Shown: positions 1 through 10,764, numbered from the stretch's first letter. The stretch is DNA of 64,000 nucleotides from Chinchilla lanigera (GCF_000276665.1 NW_004955404.1:31683819-31747818); one strand, 5' to 3'. The notes: generated by a model from the sequence alone, not told the origin. Translations and numbers: made by a program.

Positions 1-1426
1 TACACCCAGACATATAATAGTCAAGTTTCCAGAACTCCAGCAAAAGAACAAAATATTAATGAAAATACTAGAGCATAACAAAGAGGAAAAATGTTTCTTG
101 GGGAAACTTCAGTTCTTAGGATGTATGTGTAACATGTATATAATACATTATAATGTTCAGAGTCTTTCTTATGAGGAAGGCTGTGGTTTAAAAATGCCTT
201 GCATTAGTGGACTACAATCTGTAAACAAAGTGTAGCAAAAGAGTAAAATCAAGTTTCACTAAATCAAGTTGGTGCCAGATTTCTCTTGTTTACTTAATAG
301 ACATTGTTTTCTCCTGTGAAATTTTCTCTGGAGGTTGAGCTTCTCTTAATGAATCTTCTAGAAATCTTTTTTCATATGCAGTTTTTAGAGAAATATACAT
401 AGTCTTTTTATGTATGTGTTTCTCTATCAAATCTGATGTTTCACCGTATCTCTCATTTATTTATCCTTGGAAGCGTGATATCAAGAGTTCAAGAAACAAA
501 TGCTCCCAGTAGTCTGTCCCTTGTTATGAGGTTTTGACTGAAACTATCAGCTATGTGATAATTGCTCAATCTTTTCCTTTGAATTCAGTAAAAAAATAGA
601 GAATGTTATGAAATGAAAAGATGCATGTTTGAAATAATTCTTGCACACTTCCTCTTTTAAAGACTCTCCATTGTGTGTGTGTGTGTATACATTTTTTTTT
701 AAATCAAAAATTGAACTCAGGACCTTGCACTTGCCAGGCACAGGCACTGTGCCACTGAGCTGTATCTCTGGCCCATCCCACTGTATATTTTTGACAGAAG
801 ATTGGCACATGTATTGAGAAGAATTTTCATGTCAGTGTATTTGCTATATTCCAAAACTGTTGCGTGATTGTATTTGCAAGGAAGCAGAGTTTAGAGTAAG
901 GGTAGCTTTGCTCTTTTGTCTTCTGATATTGTTTGTTACTTGCTTTGATTTTACTTTTAAAGCTTTTTTCCTTCAATTTTCTGTTTTATAGATTTACATA
1001 TTAACTGGTTCATTTGCTTTTATATTATGACAGTTTCAATAATATTAATTGGTTATGTTCATTTGTATTCTATTGTGAAGAAAACTTTAAATATTACTTG
1101 AATCTTTGAGGTTTACTCATCTTCCACTAAATTTGTTATTCAAAGTACAAGTGATACATAGATCACCATATATGTAATTTGTCCTTTTTAACCTTTGTTT
1201 TATCTGAGATTCCTAATAAGATTGGGAACTATTCAGACATCTGTTTACTTGTTTCAGTCATATTATTTTTTTTAAAAAGTTAGATGCTTTTGCTGTTGTC
1301 TTTTGCAAAATAATCTCTAGTTCTGCTTGAGGAATAAAGTACACACACGCACCTTTAACACAAAGAGTACTCTTTTTGTTATTGTGGGTACACAACTTTG
1401 ATAATGAAAATGGTCTTTTCTTTTAG
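1..1426 (+). other. TBC1D4: TBC1D4 intron (3' part)
   Basis: AT-rich intronic sequence running up to the acceptor at 1425-1426. It holds a short GT run at 670-687 and one antisense ID SINE (692-774). No exon-like open frame was seen. Confidence 0.8.
692..774 (-). repeat. ID SINE, antisense
   Basis: Read on the minus strand this is a tRNA-Ala-like ID SINE: A-box region (reverse of ccactgagctgtatctc), B-box region (reverse of attgaactcaggacc) and an A tail seen as the T run at 692-700. It carries a small internal duplication (GGCACAGGCAC). The 5' end is diverged and the target duplication is not clear. Confidence 0.85.
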
Positions 1427-1596
1427 ATATTATTTTTGTTCAGGGAACTGAAGTTATATTTAAGGTTGCACTGAGCCTCTTAAGCAGCCAAGAGACACTT
1501 ATAATGGAGTGTGAAAACTTTGAGAACATCGTTGAATTCTTAAAAAGCAGGCTACCTGATATGAACACTTCTGAAATGGAAAAAATTATCACCCAG
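1427..1596 (+). CDS. TBC1D4: TBC1D4 third-from-last coding exon: end of TBC domain
   Basis: TBC1D4 (AS160) is a Rab GTPase-activating protein. It is phosphorylated by Akt and AMPK and controls GLUT4 vesicle traffic in muscle and fat. This 170-nt exon starts after a pyrimidine-rich acceptor (AG at 1425-1426) and ends at CAG before a gtatga donor. It starts inside a codon (G|AT for Asp), so the reading is [16 protein letters not shown] and on to M-E-K-I-I-T-Q. This matches the last helices of the TBC domain and its C-terminal boundary in TBC1D4, as I recall the human protein, roughly residues 1105-1160 of about 1300. TBC1D1 is the paralogue, but ETLIMECE and the downstream exons fit TBC1D4 better. 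The second AG at 1442-1443 would shift the frame by 17 nt, so it is unlikely to be used. A Val stands where I remember Leu in IIFLQG. Confidence 0.95.
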
Positions 1597-1758
1597 GTAT
1601 GATTTCAATAATAAAATACAATATTACAGCAGTTCCTCTACTGCTTATGTATTAAATGCTTTAGCATTAAAATGTAGTTTTGTTTGACAGGTATGATTGT
1701 CTTCAAGATTTTTTGTTATTTACTTTGATCAGATTTATTTAGAAATAAAATATTGTGG

Positions 1759-1871
1759 GGCTGGGGATTTAGCTCAGCGGCAAAGCGCCTGCCTGGCAAG
1801 CGCAAGGTCTTGAGTTCGGTTCCTGGTACCGGAGAAAAACAAAACAAAAAAAACAAAAAAAACAAAAAAAA
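1759..1871 (+). repeat. ID SINE, sense, with target duplication
   Basis: tRNA-Ala-derived ID element: GGGGCTGGGGATTTAGCTCA with an A box, B box near GAGTTCGGTTCC, the GGTACCGG 3' end, then an A-rich tail of AAAAAC units. It is flanked by the 12-bp direct repeat AAAATATTGTGG at 1747-1758 and 1872-1883, so the insertion is recent. The exact 5' edge overlaps the duplication. Confidence 0.95.
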
Positions 1872-2768
1872 AAAATATTGTGGAATTTCTGCACTGGGAC
1901 ATTGTCTGTGTGGCTATGCACAGGAACTACGGAATGATGTTACAGAATGAGTTTTCCAGGAATCTTTTCAATTTAAACCAGCGCTGAAATCAAAGGTAGA
2001 CCTTATCTGTCAGGAAGATCTGAGAATAAAATGAAGACACTTACTCTTGCAATATCATCAACTTGTAAAATATACAAGGAGGTCACATGATGAGAGAACA
2101 TAGGCTTTGGAATTAGAAAGTATTGGTTTGGGTAGCCTTCTAACTGTTTTCTTTAAAATTTATTAATTGACATTACTGTGTCACTAAGTCTTTTTTATTG
2201 TGTCATGCACTTGCCAGACTGCACTTCTGAACCCTATTACTTCTTAGCTCCAAAAGAAGACAATAATGTTCCAGAGTTTATCTAAACTTACACCAGGAGA
2301 CAGAGTCTTTCTCTGATGATTCCATGGGGGCATTTGCAGAGGTGTTGGGAGGGCTGAGGGAATCAACACAGATGTCCGGATGCCCAGACAGAGGGTAAAC
2401 AGAGGGAAGCTGCTCCCGCCCCCAGTGCTGACTGGGCAAGTGAAAGATGTACAGGGGTGGTTAAAATGTACTGTGAATGCTTAAACTTAAAACATTTATT
2501 TTAGTAAAAGACACATTGCCATTAATCCCCCTCAAAATATGCCCTCTTGCTTCAAGTACGTGTATTCCATTTTATATGCTTAGATGCTCTAATATTCCAT
2601 GTGCTCTAATTAATACTATTCCATTTCATGTGCTCATGTGCACTAATTCATACTATAATATAAACTCTCATTATATTGTCATATATAAAATTATCTTTCC
2701 ATTACATGAAATCTAAATCACAGATTATTCTGTAAATTGCTATCAACTATCTTTATATATTAAGATTT

Positions 2769-2820
2769 CCGATAAGAACAGATACTATACTTGATCTTAG
2801 CCAAAAGGCTGAGAAGCGAT
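2769..2820 (-). pseudogene. Truncated U2 snRNA retropseudogene
   Basis: The minus strand reads as the first ~52 nt of U2 snRNA, beginning ATCGCTTCTCAGCC and running through the branch-site recognition region (GTAGTAT, here ATAGTAT) to GTTCTTATC. A few substitutions are present and the 3' two thirds of U2 are absent. It is flanked by the 12-bp repeat ATATATTAAGAT (2755-2766 and 2819-2830), so it was inserted by the L1 machinery. 3'-truncated U2 copies of this form are a known class. It is not expected to be functional. Confidence 0.93.
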
Positions 2821-3397
2821 ATATTAAGATATTCTGTAAGCAGAAAAGTGTAGCTTTTATCTGTATATTTACTTGTTTATTCTTCAGAAACACCTTTTTT
2901 TGACTGATAAGCTGTCGAACGTTGTGGTTTTGGAGAAATAAAATCAGATGTTACTTGTCTTCAAAATTAATGAAGGGATTGCCTGGTTTTACTGATTACT
3001 ACTAGGATTAATGGCTAGAATTTATAGTCAGGTATTTTTGGACTTGATATTAGAGAGAACTGCCTGACATTGGGGTTAATTAACTGTGGAATGAACTGCT
3101 GATATTGAAGGAGACCTTGATGAGTTTTATTTATGGACATAAAAAATGCAAATTGTGCAGAAAAGCACAAAGAGGAAAATAAAAGTAACTGTAAACACGT
3201 CTAGGACATAATCTTTGAAATAGCCTGCTTCACATATCTCTGCTTATATACATACATAAATATGTATACAGTTTTACAGAAATGAAAACATACTGCAAAT
3301 CCTGTTGTGTGAGTTGATTTTTAATTAAAATATGTGTAAAGTACTGGACTTCTTTCATGCTTATGGAAACAGATCCATATCCCCACCATCATCCACG

Positions 3398-3485
3398 GTA
3401 GTAAGGGTTAAATTCAGGGCCTTCATTCTGAGCTACATCCCTAACCCTCCTGCTCAGCCTCCCAGAGGATTACAGGCATGTGCAT
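3398..3485 (-). repeat. Decayed B4/ID-like SINE remnant, antisense
   Basis: Contains degraded antisense ID (TTCAGGGCCTTCATTCTGAG, CATCCCTAACCC) joined to a short B1-like part (CAGCCTCCCAGAGGATTACA). Fragmentary and old. Confidence 0.6.
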
Positions 3486-4315
3486 ATCATTTTTAATGGC
3501 TGTGTAATGGTACATTGTATCCATACCTGCTAGGCAAGGCAAAAATGATGCTGTTTCAGAGGATGACTAGTTATTCTACAAGGTCCCTTATTAAGTTATA
3601 TTTGAGTTTCTCTAATAAGTAGTAGGGTCAGATAGGTTTTTTCCTTTATTCTCCACAGTAGCAGCAACGGACTCCCTTGCTTGAATCACACTGCTGCCTC
3701 ACAGTCGCTTGCAGCATATCTAGACTGAGGAGGGGTTGCCTGTCCTCTAATTTCTAAACAAACCTTTGCATTTTTGGTAATAATATAGGTGAGTGACAGC
3801 AGCCAAATTAAACCATCCAGCTCTGAACAGTGCTCAGGGAGCAATTTTGAGGACTCTTTGTGGTAGACTGTATAAATGACTCACAAGAGGCTTATATAGA
3901 AGAGCAAGTTGGTGAAACTGTTAAGACCTTTCTGCTCCATTGACAAATACATTAGAAATGTTTTTGGTCTCTGTATCCTAGAAATACCCTGCGCAGCTTT
4001 GCTTACTAATCAGCACCATTGCCTCTAACATAGATAATAATTGCTCAATAACTAGTGTTTTTATTTTGATTGCAAAGTATTCTTGGAATTTAATTTCTTT
4101 TCATGCTTTAATCTTGCTTTGAGAATGTCTCAGTTGGGTACAAATAGTCTGTGATCTAATTATTCTTGTGTTGAGAGTACATCTACCTATTTTCCTTTGT
4201 GTATGCTTTAACATTTCTCATTAATAAGTATTTGGAAACAGGTATGAGGTACGCAGAATGTTGCATGCACAGCATACACCTAAAGCCCATACTAACCTCG
4301 GTGTTTCCCTGGCAG

Positions 4316-4492
4316 GTTTTTGAGATGGATATTTCTAAACAGTTACACGCCTATGAGGTAGAATACCACGTGCTGCAGGATGAGCTCCAGGAATCGTCGT
4401 ACGCCTGTGAGGATACCGAGCCTTTGGAGAAGCTGGAGAGGGCCAACAGCCAACTGAAAAGACAGAACATGGACCTCTTAGAAAAACTGCAG
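4316..4492 (+). CDS. TBC1D4: TBC1D4 penultimate coding exon
   Basis: A 177-nt exon of 59 whole codons, phase 0 at both ends, bounded by a ccctggcag acceptor and a gtagag donor. It begins [18 protein letters not shown] and ends N-M-D-L-L-E-K-L-Q. The segment just after the TBC domain is shared with TBC1D1. The QESSY and [11 protein letters not shown] parts are TBC1D4-like. From about residue 35 of the exon the spacing of Leu and charged residues suggests the start of a coiled coil. The open frame runs on past the donor to a stop at 4514, but the sequence there stops resembling the family, which supports splicing at 4492. Confidence 0.96.
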
Positions 4493-5224
4493 GTAGAGAA
4501 ACAAAGAAGCAGCTAGCCCCTACAAGCAGCACTTAACTTCTTCTGCTTCATCTTATATTAGTGCTGGCTCATACAATTTTTATCAGTTTTTTCTATTCAA
4601 AATAGAACCAATATAATTTCTTTAAAGAAAAAAAAAACAGTTGGTATATTGTCCCATATTACTTGGATATTTTAAGAATGACTAATGGAGCATCTCCTTG
4701 TTAGAGGAGAGTTTGCACCTGTTTCATATTCATGATTGCTCTTAGTTGTTGCAGAGTTTCCAGTGATATTTAGGTGTTGTCACTGAGTTCCTTGGGGACC
4801 CTTTGATACTTGTCACAACTGATAGGACCCCAAGTATGTGTTTAGAGAACCCTGCATTTCCAGGCAGAGGGCTTTGAGCACTGGCAAGTTGTGTCAGGAT
4901 TCTTTCTTTCTTGGCAAGGCCAGACCTCATTCACTCAGGAGGAACCCCAGGGGGTGTGGCATGAGGACCCCAGCATGTGGGGTGATTCAGCATTGCATTA
5001 TTGCTATAGTCAGTGACAGGAGATGAATCAAGTTAGTAGTGATAGTTATATTTTTGAGTGACCTAGAAATCTGTTAGATTCTTACAACATTTGCACCTCA
5101 TAATATTTTATTAAATAATTTTACATAATTACTTAATATACATGAGGCCTAGCTGCTGCTATAATAAACAACCAGACACTTTGAATTTTTGATTTGGGGG
5201 ATTTTTTTTTCTCTTGCCAAACAG
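4493..5224 (+). other. TBC1D4: TBC1D4 last intron
   Basis: A 732-nt intron with GTAGAG donor and a T-rich tract plus ACAG acceptor. No repeat or extra exon recognised. Confidence 0.93.
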
Positions 5225-5458
5225 GTGGCTCATGCTAAGATCCAGGCCCTGGAATCAAACCTGGAAAATCTTTTGACCAGAGAGACCAAAATGAAGACTT
5301 TAATCCGGACTCTGGAACAGGAGAAACTGACTTATCAAAAGACAGTGGAGCAAATCCGGAAGCTCCTGCCAGCAGATGCCCTGGCCAGCTGTGAATCACT
5401 GCTGAGAGAACTAAACTGCAACCCTAACAACAAAGCCAAGACAGGAAATAAGCCATAA
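5225..5458 (+). CDS. TBC1D4: TBC1D4 last coding exon with stop codon
   Basis: A 234-nt coding part: 77 codons and TAA at 5456-5458. It follows a T-rich tract and a ccaaacag acceptor. It begins [13 protein letters not shown] and ends [13 protein letters not shown], the TBC1D4 C-terminus as I know it. The Leu/Glu/Lys-rich heptad-like pattern through about residue 50 ([23 protein letters not shown]) indicates a coiled coil, probably for dimerisation or partner binding. An ATG upstream in the T-rich intron at 5189 opens the same frame but is intronic. The reading frame is intact, so this is a functional-looking gene end and not a pseudogene. Confidence 0.97.
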   Translation: MAHAKIQALESNLENLLTRETKMKTLIRTLEQEKLTYQKTVEQIRKLLPADALASCESLLRELNCNPNNKAKTGNKP

Positions 5459-5836
5459 TTGAAGACATGCAGTTGGAGCAGAAAGTGCTCCTAACCACCC
5501 CGGAGAGGAGGGGCCTGTGTGCCGCTGGCCCCGGCGGGACACCCAAGGCGAGGAACCACCTACCACCTCTGCTGAGCTGAGTCAGCAGGCAGCCTCCGCT
5601 CTCATTAGAACATGCCAGTCCTAAGCCATTGTACAGATACAGACTGGTTTTTGTTGTTGCTGACTATGTACATATATATAAAATAGACATAGAGGGTTCA
5701 CACTTTCAAATAAAATGAGTAGACATGTATGTAGAGAACAATTATTTTTAAGTCTGAACTTCATGAAATCCACACCCAAGAAGTTCAAATGGAATTCTCC
5801 TTGGGGACATGTAAAATCTTTTTGTCTTTATAGTGA

Positions 5837-5842
5837 AATAAA
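5837..5842 (+). terminator. TBC1D4: Candidate proximal polyadenylation signal of TBC1D4
   Basis: Canonical AATAAA 379 nt after the stop, with another at 5709-5714. T-rich sequence with TGTAT follows. It would produce a short 3' UTR lacking the hAT-like insertion. Confidence 0.4.
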
Positions 5843-6260
5843 GCTAGAGCATCTTTGTATATTGAGATATACTTGAAAAAAAATGAATGTATTTTTTCTC
5901 CAAAGAGCAGCATGTTTCACTCACTGGTGGAAAGGTGGAACCATTTATGTTACTTTATGTGTGTCTGTCTTCAGTTCTACTGACATTGTCTATGAGGAAG
6001 ATGGTTGCTAGTCCTGCTCCTGTGGGTTTTTTAGGAAGGTGAGGGCTTTTTTTGCCCTCCCTGCTTTGTGCCAATTTGCATGTTGCATATTCATGCATTT
6101 GAGTCTAATTAGGCTTTACTTTAGAAATTCATGAGGAGAAAGCAAGACATTGTGGATGAGTCTCTCCAGCTCAAGGTAAAGACAAAGAGGGTTGCTAATT
6201 TCATAGCACATTAGACCAGCATTGTTTGAAAATAATAGGCCTCAAAAATATAATTTAGGA

Positions 6261-6340
6261 CAGTGATGACAAACCTTTTAGAGCTTTCAGTAATACAAAC
6301 AGCCTGCTATGGCACGTGTGCCATAGGTTCACCATCACTG
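6261..6340. mobile_element. hAT-like miniature transposon (80 bp)
   Basis: The ends are inverted repeats. The left begins CAGTGATGACAAACCT. The right, read in reverse complement, begins CAGTGATGGTGAACCT (13 of 16 match). The element is flanked by a perfect 8-bp duplication ATTTAGGA at 6253-6260 and 6341-6348, the target size of hAT transposons. Inside, 6307-6326 is a near-perfect 20-nt palindrome containing the E-box CACGTG. It has no coding capacity and so is a non-autonomous derivative. It sits in the probable 3' UTR of TBC1D4. The family name cannot be fixed without a repeat library. Confidence 0.88.
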
Positions 6341-7568
6341 ATTTAGGACCGAAATTATTTAGATTAGTTCTCTGCCTTTCTATTTAAATGATTTATAGTG
6401 AGCAACAGTTACCAAGTGACAAGGTTTAGCCATTTTCCCACCAAATTGTGAGACCTCTCAATTTAGTTCTCTCTCCCATCAATTTTGGATAATGAAATAC
6501 AATTATCATTGATTTTTCCAGATGACTTACTGTGTTGAGATCTTTTTTACCCCCTTTGGCCACTTGACTCAATAAGCACTTAACCATTTTTTCCTTTCAT
6601 TTGAAAATTTTGAACTGTGAAATGTTTAGGAACAAACCATTGAAATCCACTGGGATGAAAGAGTAGAGTCGCATCAGCTCAACAAAAACCCAGCAGTTCT
6701 GCATTTGGGCTCCCAACTTCCACCACTACAAACAGCTCAATAGAGGACATTCAGTCATGCTGGCTATATGGAAGGACAGTCACTTTCAAAGAACACATAC
6801 AATTATCCATTTCATAGATGATTTTACAATAGTGCCTCTAAAAATTGATGTAGCATTTTTGCCTTTCTTACCAGTATTTATCGTTACTGCTCTTTGTAGT
6901 CTTTGTATTTCCACAGATGGGTTATTGGGGTAAATTTCTTCAAAGAGAGTTTGTTATATATAAGCTCAAATTTATTGTAGAGGGCATGAGTAAAGGTTTC
7001 AGGAAATCTTGATGAGCAGATGAAAAACATCTGAAACCCCTTCAGTATGTAATGTACGTAATGACTTGTTGCAGATCAGCATGCCCTTAAATCCAGGTGG
7101 TTTCTTAAGTGACAATAAAATCTTACTATTAAGTACACTTACTGTAACTTCTGGGTTCTAGAGAATGTTGATTCTAGGTGCCCCATTTAGTTGAGGGCCA
7201 CTGATTGACCTGTTGGTTGGATTCTCTAGAATTTTCCTTATTTGTAGGGTGGTGTTTTTTCTAACAAGAATACGACAGATATCATCTTACTGTCAAGTGA
7301 TGAGAATTGCCTTATGGATGTGATATGCCATTGAGGGCCAAGGAACTTTTTAGTTGGGGAAGGAAATCTTTTCTGTTATTCGTCTAAAGTAAACTTTATT
7401 CTGCAAGTTTAGTCAACATTATGAGTTGCATCATGGTATTCATAGGTGACTTGCATACAGCATTTTCTTTTGAAAATGATTTTTTTCATTTGTGATTTTC
7501 AAAAACTGTTGCACCAGTTATGCTCCATGCATTTCACATCTTCATCAGGTTAATGTAATGTCATTTCC

Positions 7569-7574
7569 AATAAA
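7569..7574 (+). terminator. TBC1D4: Candidate main polyadenylation signal of TBC1D4
   Basis: Canonical AATAAA about 2.1 kb after the stop codon, with T/G-rich sequence 20-40 nt downstream. Chosen over 7114 and 8031 only on local context; there is no transcript evidence. Confidence 0.45.
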
Positions 7575-7595
7575 TACATTGTTGCAGTTTCCTTG

Positions 7596-8074
7596 ACTCA
7601 TTGGTTTAATTTTGCCACTTTTTGGGAGAGAAGAAGCTCCTGTTTAGAGATCTTTAGGCAAAACTTACATGGGTTGGATTGCTACTACTTAAAATTGAGG
7701 TACTGATAATTCTTTCTAATAGAATGTAGAACAGCAAATTTAAGAAACATTAGTAAAAGTGAATTGTTCCCAGTTTTCAGCTACTTTCTCAATCAATCCT
7801 TTTGCTAATGACCAGGAAGAAAAAGATAGCCACACTGACAGATTTACATTCCGCTGCTTTTATTGTCTAGGTCTTCCCATAGCAGGAAAGAGACAGCAGA
7901 TAAAAAAACCACAAATATTTCCAATTGGTTTAACTCCCAAATAAGTAAGGGTACTTATTGATGGATATGATGTTAGTACATTTACATGAAAATATATCTT
8001 TTAGGGCATTCTCAAAGATGTTTATACCCCAATAAAGGAATGCTATGTCTTCCTGCTCAATTTAGGCTAGATTT
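7596..8074. other. Intergenic, just past the TBC1D4 3' end
   Basis: No gene seen. An AATAAA at 8031 could be an alternative TBC1D4 3' end. A 61-codon open frame at 7759 is without recognisable features. Confidence 0.5.
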
Positions 8075-8255
8075 TGTTTGTAGTAGCGGGAATGGAACCC
8101 AGGGCCTTGCACATGCTAGGAAAGCACTTTACCACTGAGCTAGGATGAGCTATTTTTATTTTGTATTTTGAGGCAAGATCTTGCTACATTGTCCAGGTTG
8201 CCTCAAATTTGTGATCCTCCTCAGCTGCCTAAGTAACTGGAATTATAGGTGTATG
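8075..8255 (-). repeat. B4 SINE (ID + B1 composite), antisense
   Basis: The left part is an antisense ID (AATGGAACCCAGGGCCTTGC, ACCACTGAGCTA). It runs straight into an antisense B1-like part (GAGGCAAGATCTTGCTACAT, GTAACTGGAATTATAGGTG). This fused structure is typical of rodent B4. Confidence 0.88.
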
Positions 8256-9479
8256 TTAGGTGTAAAACATTTAACTATTTTGCACTACATGTAGTAGTTA
8301 AACGTTTTGAAAAGTGGCCCAAGCTTGATCGTATAGTCTTTTTAATATGTTTGGTGACTTAACTCTTTTATTATCATTTTTTCCCACAGTGCTAGATTAG
8401 GAAGAAGAACTCTGTCATCTGATAGCATGAAGTATTTTGCCCTTCACCATGAAGTGATACTCTTGACTATCTGAGATAGGAGAGAAAGCACTGGATTCAT
8501 GGTGTGACATTTTAGATCTGAGTTTTCATTTCCCCACTAGTATTTATTCATTCAATAAATAAATTTTTGAGCAGATTTCAAGCTGGATCCCAAGAATTCT
8601 AAGGTAGAGAAGATATAGCCCTTGTCCTTACAGAGCTTGTGGCCTAGGTAGGAAGAAGGGCATAGTTAGGGAACAAAGTTTATACTGTAACAGATATGCA
8701 AAGTAATATAAAGTAGTAATATAGGCAAGTACCATTGCACTCAACCTGGACAGGTGAGGCCAGAAAAAGTGTGACAAGGGTTCTGGAGAAGAGAGGCTTG
8801 ACCAGAGTCTGGAGGAGCCAGCAAAAGTAGACCAGGTTGTTTAAAGCAGTATTTAAATGTGAAAAGATGGACTATAAATCATAACTCATTGCTTAACCCT
8901 GAAGTCTAGTGAGGAAAGTCCCATGGGCTGTAGTACATGATGAGTCTCCGGGTAGACAAGAACTCCAACATCAAAGGCCTTTGCATATCCTGTGAAGGCA
9001 TCTGGGCTCTACCTACAGGGCAGTGGGAGTCAGATAGTCAGTACTCTGAATGTGAACAGGCTTGCCCCAATCCACTTGATAGACTGGGGCAGAAAGTAAG
9101 GAGTAGGAATTTAGCGAATGCAATAAACATCCAGGTCAATAAATGAGTAAAAACTTGGCCAGGACCATAGTCTTTAGGAAATAATTTGCTTTGACTTCTT
9201 CCTCTCTGACATAGTCAGTCATTAAAACCTGCTGGTTTTGTCAGCACAGTATGCATCCATTTCCTCCACCCCTCAAGTAGCTACCTTAGTGCATTAAACT
9301 GAGACCATTTCTCACTACTAGTGGTGAACTCATAAGCCACAGATAGGGAGCCATTTGTTTCTTGTTTTGCGGAGTGAGATATGCAAGCATAGAAGGTAGA
9401 GTTGGATGGCTCAAAGGGGGCAAAGGATCAAGACTTGAGAGGGAATTAGCTGGAAGCATAAGAAGAAAGCAAGAGAAAA
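8256..9479. other. Intergenic, no gene
   Basis: About 8540-8900 resembles an old mammalian interspersed repeat (ATTTATTCATTCAATAAATA, then text like 'CCCTTGTCCTTACAGAGCTTGT'-type words in shorter blocks) that I cannot assign. The remainder appears unique. No coding signal. Confidence 0.5.
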
Positions 9480-9484
9480 CATGT

Positions 9485-9890
9485 TGTTATAGCTTGTGTC
9501 TAGATGTCCCTTGAAAGCCTCATGCCATCACAGGTGGGGCTTTTTCAGAGGTGCCTGAATCTAGAGTGTGTGATGCTGGGATTGATTCATTGTGCAGTGC
9601 TAGGGCCAAGGGCACTAGGATTAAGGGTGTGCATGCTACTTCCCCTGAGGAGCCTGGATAAGATACAGGGGGCAGAAAGATGCTGTTAAGGTACCTTTGC
9701 TTGTTTTGCTGCCTTCTGTCTGCCATGTACACTGTTTCTCCTCTGTGATTCCTGTCTGCCATGCCATTCTGCCTTGGAGCAACTGATTATGGTCTGAAAC
9801 CTCTACAAACTGTGAGCTAAATAAGCCTTTCCCCTTTAACTTTGGTGTCAGGTATTTTGTCTCAGAAACAAGACAAAAGTAACTAAGACA
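9485..9890 (+). mobile_element. MaLR/ERVL-type solo LTR with 5-bp target duplication
   Basis: A 406-bp LTR that begins TGTTATAGC and ends GTAACTAAGACA, the typical 3' end of mammalian MaLR LTRs. AAATAAGCC near 9820 gives the polyadenylation signal region. The direct repeat CATGT flanks it at 9480-9484 and 9891-9895, the 5-bp size expected of ERVL/MaLR insertions. No internal viral genes are next to it, so it is a solo LTR. Confidence 0.85.
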
Positions 9891-9895
9891 CATGT

Positions 9896-10764
9896 TAAAT
9901 GGGGGTTTTCAAGCAAAATACTATGTGCTCTAGTAAACTATTCTCTCTCCTGACTACCCAGGACATCCAATGCAATGTCAGAATCTTGGTATTCCATGTT
10001 GTGGAATCAGATGTCTTTTGATGCAAGTCCTATTTCAAAGCGAGTAGCACCAAATAACATGTCCAAGGGAACTGTCAAGAAGGGATTATACTTGGACTGT
10101 TTCTTGTCCTTACAGTGCCTCACCTTAGGTAAAAGAACCTTCCTAAAACAGAAATCACATCAAGCTGATCTCAGCCTAAAGTCTTTCAAAGGCTATTCTT
10201 GCTTCCAGGGTCAAATCCAACCTCTGAGATTACACTTTGCATATGTAATAAAGTTTCCAAGAATTTATCAGTCTTGTCTCCTGCCGCTAGTCCAGTCTTG
10301 TCCTTGGCTCTAGCACAGTGGGTAATCATCTCCCTCCTAAGCTGCCATTCTTATACTGTGCACAGGCTGCACCCTCTGCAGAGCAGCTGGAGTGCCCCTT
10401 CCTGCCTGCACACGCTGAGCTCACCCCTGCAGGATGCCCCTGGGTCTCTGTAGTAGGACTAACCACAGGGAGTGGTGTCAGGGCATCGACAGTAGGCACG
10501 GGGGAGACGCTGCTGAGCTTTAAAGATCTCAGTTCACCTAGATGAGGTTCTGCATATGACAAAACTAAAAGCTAGCTTCATCATTACCCTGTGAGAAAAA
10601 AATGTTAAGGGATTTTGGTAAATTGAGAGGTAGGTGTAATTTTATTTAGCATTTTATATTTCTCAATGACCTTCTATGGGTCAAACACTTTGCAAGATGT
10701 TGGAACCTCAAGAAATTCCCTCTTTGGAATTCTCTGTCAGTTCTTGTCTGACAGATTCACCTTT
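9896..10764. other. Intergenic, no gene
   Basis: Short overlapping open frames at 9975-10562 on both strands share the same GC-richer patch and show no family resemblance. No repeat recognised. Confidence 0.5.

Larger units (their letters stand above)
1597..4315 (+). other. TBC1D4: TBC1D4 intron
   Basis: Intron between two TBC1D4 coding exons, with GTATGA donor and GGCAG acceptor. It carries a recent ID SINE at about 1759-1871, a U2 snRNA retropseudogene at 2769-2820, and a decayed B4-like remnant at 3398-3485. The rest appears to be unique AT-rich sequence. Confidence 0.9.
5459..7595 (+). other. TBC1D4: TBC1D4 3' untranslated region (end estimated)
   Basis: Sequence after the TBC1D4 stop with no further coding signal. 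AATAAA signals lie at 5709, 5837, 7114 and 7569. The last is followed by a T/G-rich stretch (about 7580-7615), the usual downstream cleavage element, so I place the main 3' end near 7595. The signal at 8031 is an alternative that would give a UTR of about 2.6 kb. The early pair at 5709 and 5837 could give a short-UTR isoform. An 80-bp hAT-like element interrupts the UTR at 6261-6340. Confidence 0.55.

Noticed and set aside
1444..1596. Alternative exon start after the AG at 1442-1443
   Set aside because: It would change the frame by 17 nt relative to the family-matching codons D-I-I-F that precede it.
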